Of a stretch of DNA of 56,285 nt, positions 42,911 to 49,849 are shown piece by piece. Under the pieces are notes generated by a model. That model was not told where the DNA came from, did not search any database, and saw nothing but the letters and a program-made list of their open reading frames with translations. The DNA is from DASCNA01 sp036011305 (GTDB lineage: Bacteria > Verrucomicrobiota > Lentisphaeria > Victivallales > GWF2-38-69). The DNA is taken from the NCBI GenBank assembly GCA_036011305.1, contig DASCNA010000181.1, positions 1-56,285 on the forward strand. The letters are read 5' to 3'. How positions within the stretch are numbered: position 1 is the first letter of the stretch; each line of letters starts with the position of its first letter. The translations under genes and the position numbers were made by a program.

Positions 42911-43231
42911 TTATGTAGCATCAGTTAATAATAATCTATCTATAATACTATTCACTAATTTCCGATCTTCTAATGTTAACTGATTATATTTCTTAGATAT
43001 AATATCACGATCTTTAGGAATAAGTTTAATATTTTCAAGATCAGCAAGTTCTGCTACAGATACATCAAATATCCTGGCTAAGTCCAATATTAATTTGAGC
43101 TTTGGAATATGTGTTCCTCTTTCATACTTAGACAGCATTGAATCATTTACACTTACTTTTACCGCTAGTGCTTTTAATGATAAACCTTTGATTTGCCTGA
43201 GTTGTTTCAGCCTCTCTGCATAAAACTTCAT
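42911..43231 (-). CDS. Small XRE-family transcriptional regulator
   Basis: This is a 106-residue protein. Residues 7-61 form a Cro/CI-type helix-turn-helix (RLKQLRQIKGLSLKALAVKV, then SMLSKYERGTHIPKL). The C-terminal 40 residues are Lys/Asp-rich and probably serve dimerisation. AGGA precedes the ATG at six to seven bases. A sigma70-like promoter lies at 43269-43297 and a 9-bp inverted repeat at 43339-43363 in the shared region with the divergent small gene at 43422. This layout is typical of a self-regulating repressor, but its target is not established. Its HTH resembles that of the PAS regulator at 1166 (same MKFY start). Confidence 0.88.
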   Translation of the reverse strand: MKFYAERLKQLRQIKGLSLKALAVKVSVNDSMLSKYERGTHIPKLKLILDLARIFDVSVAELADLENIKLIPKDRDIISKKYNQLTLEDRKLVNSIIDRLLLTDAT

Positions 43232-43268
43232 ATATATTCCTAATATTCTGACTGTTAACTATTAATAT

Positions 43269-43297
43269 AATATATCATATTTTTAAATTTAATTCAA
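43269..43297 (-). promoter_or_regulatory. Promoter of the XRE gene
   Basis: On the minus strand TTGAAT (43297-43292) and TATATT (43274-43269) are 17 bp apart, with a predicted transcript start about 30 bp before the ATG at 43231. Confidence 0.5.
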
Positions 43298-43338
43298 TAT
43301 TGTATTAACTACCGAATATTACTTGACATTACATTAAA

Positions 43339-43363
43339 TTATACTATTTTACATATAGTATAA
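43339..43363. promoter_or_regulatory. 9-bp inverted repeat, candidate XRE operator
   Basis: TTATACTAT (43339-43347) and ATAGTATAA (43355-43363) are perfect arms with a 7-bp centre. The repeat is placed between the XRE gene and the divergent small Cys-protein gene. A TTGACA lies 11 bp upstream at 43323-43328. The repeat is a plausible binding site for the adjacent XRE protein, judged by position only. Confidence 0.45.
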
Positions 43364-43421
43364 AGCTGAATATCACCGCATGATAAGTATGATAAATTTC
43401 AATTATTTTTTATAGTGAAAA

Positions 43422-43601
43422 ATGGGGAAAAAACTGAATTTTAAGGAGCTAGAAAAGCATTCGAACCAATGTCCTGGTTTTATAATAAATGACTCATCTT
43501 CGCAACTATGCCCTTTGTGTGAAGAATATTATGCTTTATCTCCTACTGCTAATAATAATGATGAAAAGATAGAAATTAATCTGGAAAGAAGAAAAAGATA
43601 A
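43422..43601 (+). CDS. 59-residue protein with a CxxC motif
   Basis: An ATG-to-TAA frame of 59 codons encodes a hydrophilic protein with Cys17, Cys30 and Cys33 (CPGF, then LCPLCEEYYALSPT) and a basic end, INLERRKR. A HxxxC plus CxxC arrangement (His13, Cys17, Cys30, Cys33) could bind zinc. The SD is weak. It is divergent from the XRE gene across an operator-like repeat. That arrangement suggests the XRE protein controls it, and it is too ordered to be a chance frame. I recognise no family. Confidence 0.5.
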   Translation: MGKKLNFKELEKHSNQCPGFIINDSSSQLCPLCEEYYALSPTANNNDEKIEINLERRKR

Positions 43602-43932
43602 GAGATTTTCGGGATGAAATTCTCATTTGTCAAATCATTGTTAATTCGAAACTAAACCTCTGAAAAAAGTTTAACTCTCATCTAATGTCACAACATAATA
43701 TTGAACAATTTTGTATTAAATTCTAATTTTTTAAACGTTTAATATTTGACATTATTCGTTTAAATGGTATTTACTTTCTGTGCTCAAAGACTTTTTATTT
43801 CTGTTTGAAATATATAATTGGGCCAAATAATTACTTGTACCATTACTTATACTTTTATGTAGGTTTCGGTAAACTCTTTAGCGATATTCTCTTATACTAT
43901 TTTTATAAAATTAATATGCAATTATTTTAAAT
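43602..43932. other. Gene-free stretch
   Basis: An imperfect hairpin (GAGATTTTC at 43602-43610 against GAAATTCTC at 43616-43624) directly follows the stop at 43601 and may end that transcript. The remaining 300 bp are AT-rich. TTGACA at 43746-43751 has no good -10 partner. I see nothing else. Confidence 0.4.
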
Positions 43933-44196
43933 ATGCAGCTAATAAAACAGGAAAACTGGATCCGCCCTTATTATATAACCGAAAAAGAACATGTGCTTAA
44001 TGTAGATGTAAATGCCAGTTTGAAATATGATAATGATTTTGGATATTATATAGATTTATGCTGGGATTACTTAATTAGTATTAAAAGTATTTCTGGAAAT
44101 AAAGAGAGGCTCATTGATCCAAAAAATTTAAATAAACAGACATTTGAGAAACTTGAAGAAATGATAAAGGAGGATTTATATAGATATTGGATGTAA
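43933..44196 (+). CDS. Hypothetical 87-residue protein
   Basis: This is a small acidic, aromatic-rich protein (WIRPYYITEKEHVLN, then YYIDLCWDYLISI) with a charged helical C-terminus (KLEEMIKEDLYRYW). It has no signal peptide, membrane helix or known motif. There is no SD before the ATG. The HU-like gene begins 58 bp downstream on the same strand, so the two may form a transcript. The protein-like composition and position support a real gene, though weakly. Confidence 0.5.
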   Translation: MQLIKQENWIRPYYITEKEHVLNVDVNASLKYDNDFGYYIDLCWDYLISIKSISGNKERLIDPKNLNKQTFEKLEEMIKEDLYRYWM

Positions 44197-44254
44197 TTGA
44201 CTATAGATACATAGGCTCATCATAAAATTTAATTTTAAATAAAGGATAATTAAC

Positions 44255-44575
44255 ATGACAAAAAAAGATATAGTTCTAAAAATTGCGGATACCGAAAAAG
44301 AGTTAAATTCTAAATGCGATCTCACACAAAACCAGATAGCAAATGTTGTTCAGAAAACTCTGGATTATATATCAGACGAACTATCTTCTGGCAATCGTAT
44401 TGAACTTAGAAATTTTGGTGTATTCGAGCCTGTTATTAGAAAGTCAAGGAAAGGAAGAAATCCAAATAAACCGGAAAACGAGGTGATTATACCAGAACAT
44501 GCTGTAGCAAAATTCAAACCAGGGAAAAAACTTAAAAACAGTGTAAATCAGCTTAATATTCTTAAGATTAATTAG
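44255..44575 (+). CDS. HU/IHF family DNA-bending protein
   Basis: This is a 106-residue nucleoid protein. The N-terminal helices (TKKDIVLKIADTEKELNSKC, then TQNQIANVVQKTLDYISDEL) are slightly extended compared with 90-residue HU. The core reads GNRIELRNFGVFEPVIRKSR, then GRNPNKPE near 68-75, with the minor-groove Pro in the NP pair. It ends IIPEHAVAKFKPGKKLK. The R-N-F-G-V-F signature is diagnostic of the family. The sequence cannot tell HU from IHF. AAAGGA precedes the ATG. A 64-residue gene follows after 14 bp and then a strong terminator. Confidence 0.9.
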   Translation: MTKKDIVLKIADTEKELNSKCDLTQNQIANVVQKTLDYISDELSSGNRIELRNFGVFEPVIRKSRKGRNPNKPENEVIIPEHAVAKFKPGKKLKNSVNQLNILKIN

Positions 44576-44589
44576 CTTGGAGATTTTTT

Positions 44590-44784
44590 ATGAAATTAGG
44601 AGACACTGTTTATATTCACTGCGGAAACGCCAAATATAAATCCATTATTATTGGCGAAACAAATAAATTTTGGAAAATTAAAACTTCCAGTGGCATCGAC
44701 AAATATTCAAAAAAGACATTAAAAAGAACCGAATTTCCATATTTTGACGGTTATTACATAGAAGCTTTAAATATTGATAAGTGA
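44590..44784 (+). CDS. Hypothetical 64-residue basic protein downstream of HU
   Basis: This small beta-rich protein (KLGDTVYIHCGNAKYKSIII, then GETNKFWKIKTSSGIDKYSK) has the look of a short SH3-like barrel, as in KOW or RNA-binding minidomains, but no family is certain. TTGGAG precedes the ATG by seven or eight bases. It is 14 bp from the HU gene and ends at a terminator, so it is the second gene of that operon. A nucleic-acid role is guessed from its charge and its partner. Confidence 0.6.
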   Translation: MKLGDTVYIHCGNAKYKSIIIGETNKFWKIKTSSGIDKYSKKTLKRTEFPYFDGYYIEALNIDK

Positions 44785-44799
44785 AATTTACTTTAAAAC

Positions 44800-44834
44800 A
44801 AAAGACTGCTTTTAAAATACAAAAACAGTCTTTT
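44800..44834. terminator. Rho-independent terminator of the HU operon
   Basis: AAAAGACTG (44800-44808) pairs with CAGTCTTTT (44826-44834), followed by TT. It lies between convergent transcripts (HU operon + and the nuclease gene ending at 44900 -). Confidence 0.8.
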
Positions 44835-44899
44835 TTGTAATCAACATTATAAATAATAAATCACTTCAGGGTATATAATTAATTTTATACTACCTGTTT

Positions 44900-46879
44900 T
44901 CAGCTTAGCTTAGAACGCCAATGCTCATATATCATTACCATTGCTAGAGTATCGAGTTCGCAGTACTTTAATAAAGCTCCGGCTATTGCTTCTCTTTCAA
45001 GGCTCGTCATTTCAGAAAACTGCATTCTCGCATAAGCCGTTAATGCAGCTCCTCCTTCTCTAATATCCCCGTCAGCATCCATTATGAGCTCAATATCATC
45101 TCCAATATCTATGTCCTGAAAGACAGAAGGAAGTTTTTTATATGGATTTACAGGTTCATTTTTTTCTTTATCAACTTCCCAAACAGTCATGCCTTTAAGA
45201 TTAGTTCCGAACTTTAACGGTTTAGAGTATTTCTCTTTTAAAAAACTGCTTGCCGATAGAACTGACGGCAGAACAACCTTTATAGAGTTTTTCCCACCCA
45301 TCCTCGGATGATAATAGTACTCTTTTACCATTTTCAGTAAATCTACCATATTTCTTATGCCAAAAAATGGAACTTTATCAACTTTCCACTGAGTTATAGT
45401 ATCAATCCATTCTATCAGCTCATTAAGATTATCTTTATCATTTAATCCGTCATTAATGAGCTTTTCCTCCATCTGTAACTGAATCTGTTTTAATACTGTA
45501 TTTTCATGAGGAGCATAACGGAAAATAGTACCATCGTCTTTGTCTAATACATTTTTCAGTGCCGCAACAAATTTAAAATTCGGAAACGCACCAGGTTCAG
45601 AAGCTAAAAATTCATCATGTTTAACTTCACCGTTTTTATATAGAGTGTGACATGAAAATTGAAAAGCGATCTGTTCATAGGGCCTCTTATTATCATTAAA
45701 AGGAATTGCTGTCATGGTTGTTTCAAAATCTATAAAATGCAGGGGATATTTCCATTTATTTATTTCTGTATATAGATCAGGACTTATGAATTCATCTTCT
45801 TCCCCATCGTTGCATATCTTATCTATCTGAAGTTTCTGCCGCTGCATAACAGGTGTATCTTTTTCAAAATAGAGTGAAGGTATGTCCTTTAAATAATAAA
45901 TATGTGATTTAATCAACTCATCACACTTTCTAAAATTCCATAAGTCAAATACATGAGGAATCTCAAAATTAAAATTTTCTCCGCAAGCCTCTCTCCAGCA
46001 ATCCTTATATCCGCTTTGCAATCCCTGTTCTTCATCAGAAAATATTGTTTTGTATTCACATTTTTTACATTTCTGCCCTATATGAACTGGATAGGGTTTA
46101 TCATTGGAATAATAATCACAATATTTATTTATTCTCTCTTCAAATCCCAACAGCTCATCATCCTGTTTTTTATGGTCTGATATATCAATCCCTTCAAATA
46201 TCATATCAACATATTTTCTAACATCAAAAACAGTCAGTATTTTATCCCCGAGCATTTTGTCATTAATGTTGCCAGGCGTAATAATTGATACTCTATCATT
46301 ATTATCTTTCTTAATTTTAAAGATCTGATTAAGTCCATTTACACTTGTTTTCAAGGATTTATCAGCAAGCATAAGATAAGGATCAATTCTATATTTTTGA
46401 AGCTTACTGCTATGCTCTGCAACATAAGTTTGAAATGCTATATCATATAGATACGGTTTCCAGGCTGATGTTATAAAATCTCCTCTCCCGGTAAAAGAAT
46501 CTATCTCGCTGTTAAACGATTTAGCTTTGACCTCTATCAGCCTGATCAAATCTTTTGTTTTTTTCAGTATATCAACTCTGACAAAACAATTCTTATACAT
46601 AACTGCTGCTTCATAAATAATAACATCATCATTTTTTAATAATCTGTCAGTTTCATTGAGAGCTTCGTCATAGCCTAGAGTTTTAATATCATGTCCGCCG
46701 GGAAAATATAATTTAGCCAATTCACCTACCTGGTAACCTCCTTCGGCAAGAGCCATAAGAAAATCATTTTCTGAATTTTGGTTAGCATAAATGGCTTTCT
46801 TGTCATAATAAAATAATTTTCTTGGACATTCTAATGCTGATTTGAACTTACTTTTAGTTAAATACTTATTTTTTTGCAT
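44900..46879 (-). CDS. DUF2779 protein: Cas4-like PD-(D/E)XK nuclease fused to a DEDDy exonuclease-like domain
   Basis: This is a 659-residue cytoplasmic protein in two nuclease-like halves. The N-terminal half opens YLTKSKFKSALECPRKLFYY, the pattern of RecB-type nucleases. D103 (RVDILKK) and E116-x-K118 (IEVKAKS) give the PD-(D/E)XK site. Cys18 plus Cys271, Cys274 and Cys294 or Cys299 could hold an iron-sulfur cluster as in Cas4 or AddB. The C-terminal half starts HFIDFETTM (D384, E386) and continues with APHENTVL near 456-463 and SIKVVLPSVL near 532-541. It ends KYCELDTLAM (Y639-x3-D643), the exoIII motif of DEDDy exonucleases. This is the DUF2779/TM0106-like layout. It is probably a DNA repair or defence nuclease. 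No CRISPR array or helicase is nearby. Confidence 0.75.
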   Translation of the reverse strand: MQKNKYLTKSKFKSALECPRKLFYYDKKAIYANQNSENDFLMALAEGGYQVGELAKLYFPGGHDIKTLGYDEALNETDRLLKNDDVIIYEAAVMYKNCFVRVDILKKTKDLIRLIEVKAKSFNSEIDSFTGRGDFITSAWKPYLYDIAFQTYVAEHSSKLQKYRIDPYLMLADKSLKTSVNGLNQIFKIKKDNNDRVSIITPGNINDKMLGDKILTVFDVRKYVDMIFEGIDISDHKKQDDELLGFEERINKYCDYYSNDKPYPVHIGQKCKKCEYKTIFSDEEQGLQSGYKDCWREACGENFNFEIPHVFDLWNFRKCDELIKSHIYYLKDIPSLYFEKDTPVMQRQKLQIDKICNDGEEDEFISPDLYTEINKWKYPLHFIDFETTMTAIPFNDNKRPYEQIAFQFSCHTLYKNGEVKHDEFLASEPGAFPNFKFVAALKNVLDKDDGTIFRYAPHENTVLKQIQLQMEEKLINDGLNDKDNLNELIEWIDTITQWKVDKVPFFGIRNMVDLLKMVKEYYYHPRMGGKNSIKVVLPSVLSASSFLKEKYSKPLKFGTNLKGMTVWEVDKEKNEPVNPYKKLPSVFQDIDIGDDIELIMDADGDIREGGAALTAYARMQFSEMTSLEREAIAGALLKYCELDTLAMVMIYEHWRSKLS

Positions 46880-46942
46880 TTAAAAATTCTTTCTCACAGA
46901 TAAAACACTCACCTATTTATCGGTTGCATACCGTGAAGTTAA

Positions 46943-47155
46943 TTAACTGTTATTATTTTCAGAATATATATCAATTATATTTTTTGAAACAATAGCTCTT
47001 TTGTATATTTTCCTTAATCTTACAAGATCTTTACACTCCTTTGTACTATTGTCAGCTTTACTCCTATGAGGTGCAGGCATCAAACGTTTTAACTGAAGTT
47101 TCAACTCCTTTTGCGATATATCATTTGTAAGTGAAAATGTCTCTAATTCATGCAT
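46943..47155 (-). CDS. Hypothetical 70-residue protein
   Basis: This is a lysine-rich, helical small protein with no motif I know (KELKLQLKRLMPAPHRSKAD, then CKDLVRLRKIYKRAIVSKNI). It lies between the nuclease gene and the PLP-enzyme gene on the same strand. A minus-strand TATAAT at 47191-47196 is well placed about 36 bp upstream of the ATG. No SD is visible. Its first codons (HELET) repeat the opening of the PLP enzyme upstream of it (IHELET), with 15 of 17 bases shared, which may mark a small duplication. Whether it is expressed is uncertain. Confidence 0.4.
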   Translation of the reverse strand: MHELETFSLTNDISQKELKLQLKRLMPAPHRSKADNSTKECKDLVRLRKIYKRAIVSKNIIDIYSENNNS

Positions 47156-47418
47156 AATTCAAATTGTCTGACTATATAAATTCAAGGCTGATTATAATGC
47201 GGATTGTGTGCAAATTAACATCTAATTAAGGTACATATATTTTGACGTTATTTTATAAAAAGTCAAGTTGATTCTATAATCATATTTCTGTGTATAATCA
47301 TTACACCTTGAATATAAGTAGCATATATAATTATAAAAAAATCATAAAATAAAACAGATTACTAGCAGCAATATAGTTTCTATCAATGTTTCAGAACGGA
47401 TACCAATTTAATTAATAA

Positions 47419-48555
47419 TTACCAGCCGTTTATTCTCTTCCATACGTCTGAGATATCTGTTGAATTAGAATTTATCACGTTATAGCAGTCATATGCTGAT
47501 GCTGTAGCACATGCATGGTTTGGCAAGATTCTCACCATCGTGCCAATAGGGAAGTTATTAAAATTAATCTTTTCTCTATTTCTGGTTGTTATAATACCAT
47601 GTTCCTGATTAACGCCTGAAACGATTAAGCCAGAATCAAATTTTCCTTCAATATCACATACTAAACCGTATCCCTGGTCAATTTTTTGATTTGCAGTACC
47701 TCTATCACGAGACAAACTCATCCAGCCTGCATCGACAATAATCCAATTTTTTTCTCTCTGATAACCTATGACGGAAGCCAAAACAGATATGGCGATATCC
47801 TCAACTTTACAAACTCCAAGCCCTGCCATAACTAAATCATTGAACATATATACCCCTGCCCTTATTTCTGTAATACCTGAAAGGTTGTTGGTAAACTCAG
47901 CAGTAGGTGTTGAACCTATACTTACAATTGGGCATGGGAGATTGTTTTTATTTAACATTTCAGCAGAACTAACCATTAAATCATGTTCCTGAACGGCTAT
48001 TTTTTGGATTTCTTCAATCGATCTACAGTTATATGACTCTCCTGCATGAGTTAAAATCCCGCTCAAGTTAGTGTGGTCATTATTGTGAATAAACTTTCCG
48101 ATCTCAATCAATTCATTACTAAATGGCTTTATTCCTGATCTATGCCCATCTGTATCAATTTCTAATAATACAGAATATTTCACATTATGCTCTTTTCCGG
48201 CTGATGCTACTATTTTAGCCTGTTCAATAGAGTCAAGAATAATTAAGATATCTGCCCCTTTTTTGATAAGAGAGGAAACATGTTTAAGCTTTACAGGTGC
48301 AATTCCTACAGCATAGATAATATTTTTTATACCTTTTTCAAAAAAATAATCAGCTTCTTTTAATGTAGATACAGTAATTCCACAGCAGTCTTTTTCCGTC
48401 GCCAACTCAATAATTTCAATACATTTTGCAGTTTTTACATGTGGTCTGAATTCTACTCCAAGAGTAGAAATATGCCTAGTCATAGAATCTATATTATTAG
48501 TCAATTTATCTTTATCTAGTATGAGGCAAGGTGTTTCTAATTCATGTATATTCAT
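47419..48555 (-). CDS. D-threonine aldolase / D-serine dehydratase-like PLP enzyme
   Basis: The protein is 378 residues from the ATG at 48555, which follows GGAG by four bases. An upstream TTG would read through that SD. The fold is that of alanine racemase: an N-terminal PLP-binding TIM barrel and a C-terminal beta domain. RPHVKTAKC (37-45) carries the PLP lysine, probably K41. GIGKFI-type barrel strands follow, with THAGESY and SIGSTPT (phosphate binding) and the ExRAGVYMFND segment. The C-terminus has a metal site: NHACATASAYDCYNV supplies the His and Cys that bind Mn or Zn in D-threonine aldolase and D-serine dehydratase. It cleaves or dehydrates a D-hydroxy amino acid, but the exact substrate is open. 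A -10 TATAAT (48594-48589) is followed by a short leader. A 14-bp palindrome lies 90 bp upstream. Confidence 0.85.
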   Translation of the reverse strand: MNIHELETPCLILDKDKLTNNIDSMTRHISTLGVEFRPHVKTAKCIEIIELATEKDCCGITVSTLKEADYFFEKGIKNIIYAVGIAPVKLKHVSSLIKKGADILIILDSIEQAKIVASAGKEHNVKYSVLLEIDTDGHRSGIKPFSNELIEIGKFIHNNDHTNLSGILTHAGESYNCRSIEEIQKIAVQEHDLMVSSAEMLNKNNLPCPIVSIGSTPTAEFTNNLSGITEIRAGVYMFNDLVMAGLGVCKVEDIAISVLASVIGYQREKNWIIVDAGWMSLSRDRGTANQKIDQGYGLVCDIEGKFDSGLIVSGVNQEHGIITTRNREKINFNNFPIGTMVRILPNHACATASAYDCYNVINSNSTDISDVWKRINGW

Positions 48556-48643
48556 AAGACTCCAATTTCTCAAATTTCAAAGAGTTACATTATATTTAAG
48601 TTATTTGGCAATAACTAAAATATCAAGAGTAATGCCCGCATTA

Positions 48644-48657
48644 TCAAGTTAACTTGA
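48644..48657. promoter_or_regulatory. TCAAGTTAACTTGA palindrome
   Basis: This 14-bp perfect palindrome overlaps the -35 (TTGACA) of a plus-strand promoter and lies about 90 bp ahead of the minus-strand PLP-enzyme gene. It is a typical position for an operator that acts on both directions. The cognate regulator is unknown. Confidence 0.5.
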
Positions 48658-48681
48658 CAATACCGTTTGAATATATATAAT
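48654..48681 (+). promoter_or_regulatory. Near-consensus plus-strand promoter with no obvious gene
   Basis: TTGACA (48654-48659), a 16-bp spacer and TATAAT (48676-48681) give a perfect-hexamer sigma70 promoter. Downstream on the plus strand there is only a 15-codon frame before the opposite-strand membrane gene. The transcript would be antisense to the gene at 48798-49130 or a small RNA. Confidence 0.55.
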
Positions 48682-48797
48682 GTCCCCCCTCAATTCTTTT
48701 TGTAAAAAAGTGATGGCAGGGAATGAATTTGATATCCTTCAGCACTACTATTGTGACTAAATTATCTTCAGTTAGTTTATGAATATCTTTCTATGAT

Positions 48798-49130
48798 TTA
48801 TTTGCTCTGTATTACATATATCAAAAAAACAAGTACAAAAAATTCTCCTATAAAATCAATAATCATCCACCAGTTATATTGAATAATTATACTGACTAGA
48901 GGGCAATATAAAATAAATATAATAATTGCAAAAACAGAAAAAATTATATATGTTTTATAATCAATATTATTGACATAGCTCCTGACAATTCCTTTAAGAC
49001 AGTATAAAAATATTCCAATTGTAAAAATACTTGTTAGCCAACATTTATAATAAATTATATTTTGGGACTGGTTACTAAAAATAAAATAAGCTTCTATAGA
49101 TATATAACCAAGATGAACTAGTACATTCAT
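48798..49130 (-). CDS. Small four-helix membrane protein (DUF6804-like), second copy of the type
   Basis: This is a 110-residue protein with helices at about 3-19, 29-47, 59-75 and 86-106. The motif FILYCPLVSIIIQYNWWMII, then D92, matches the YNPF/WVWIIFD region of the protein at 23804 in spacing (Y-x-P, then W about 11 residues on, then D). The two proteins are of equal length and topology but otherwise divergent. There is no SD and no partner gene. The promoter at 48654-48681 would transcribe across it in antisense. The function is unknown. Confidence 0.55.
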   Translation of the reverse strand: MNVLVHLGYISIEAYFIFSNQSQNIIYYKCWLTSIFTIGIFLYCLKGIVRSYVNNIDYKTYIIFSVFAIIIFILYCPLVSIIIQYNWWMIIDFIGEFFVLVFLIYVIQSK

Positions 49131-49416
49131 TATACTGAAAGAAAGAAAAAATCAAAAAATTTCCACCACACAATATAGTAATAATAAATTTATCTTTTTT
49201 AGTATAAATAAATCCATTTCTCTGATTTATTTATAGGAATTTATTATAATTTGATGTTCATTATAACCTATTTCTGCTCTATAATCGAAAATTAACAAAT
49301 CCTTGTAGAATTATCATACAATTATAAAAACCATGTAATTGTGAGACTCATTATTCTAGTGAGAAAAATAAAGTTGGCAATATAACTTAAAGGTCTTTAT
49401 AGCAAATATTTACAAA

Positions 49417-49492
49417 TGGAGCCAATGAGCGGAATCGAACCGCTGACCTATTCATTACGAGTGAATTGCTCTACCATCTGAGCTACATTGGC
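49417..49492 (-). tRNA. tRNA-Thr (anticodon CGT)
   Basis: On the minus strand the acceptor GCCAATG (49492-49486) pairs with CATTGGC (49427-49421), followed by discriminator T and an encoded CCA (49419-49417). The anticodon arm ATTCA-CTCGTAA-TGAAT gives CGT, which reads ACG. The D-arm (AGCTCAGATGGTAGAGC) and T-arm (GGTTCGATTCC) are canonical. Confidence 0.96.
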
Positions 49493-49849
49493 AAATTATT
49501 GATTACAAATGGCTTTACCATTTTTTAATACAAACTATTGAATATACCTGAATCTAAACTAATTTTTTAGTTTTGTCAATATCAGCAAAAAGGAATTCCA
49601 ATTAAATATTGTCTAAAATAAAATTTAGTAAAAAACATAGAAAAAAACTTTTTCTCAATGCCTAAAAAGAAAATTACTCTTTACTTATGTGTAAGAAAAC
49701 CTAAAAGATTAAATATATCAAATCAAACTTCATAATAGAAAATAAACTCATACTAGATGCTAACACTTTTCATAAAAAATTTAAAATAACTAAATCATAT
49801 TGACCACCGAGGTTGCAAGATTAAGCATAGTCATTAGAATTCTCATATT
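49493..49849. other. Gene-free stretch
   Basis: This is 357 bp of AT-rich DNA between tRNA-Thr (-) and the stop of the diguanylate cyclase gene (-). I find no clear hairpin terminator for that operon and no small gene. Confidence 0.4.

Noticed and set aside
44900..46879. True Cas4 of a CRISPR system
   Set aside because: There are no repeats or cas genes in the window. The protein is about three times the length of Cas4 and carries a second exonuclease domain.
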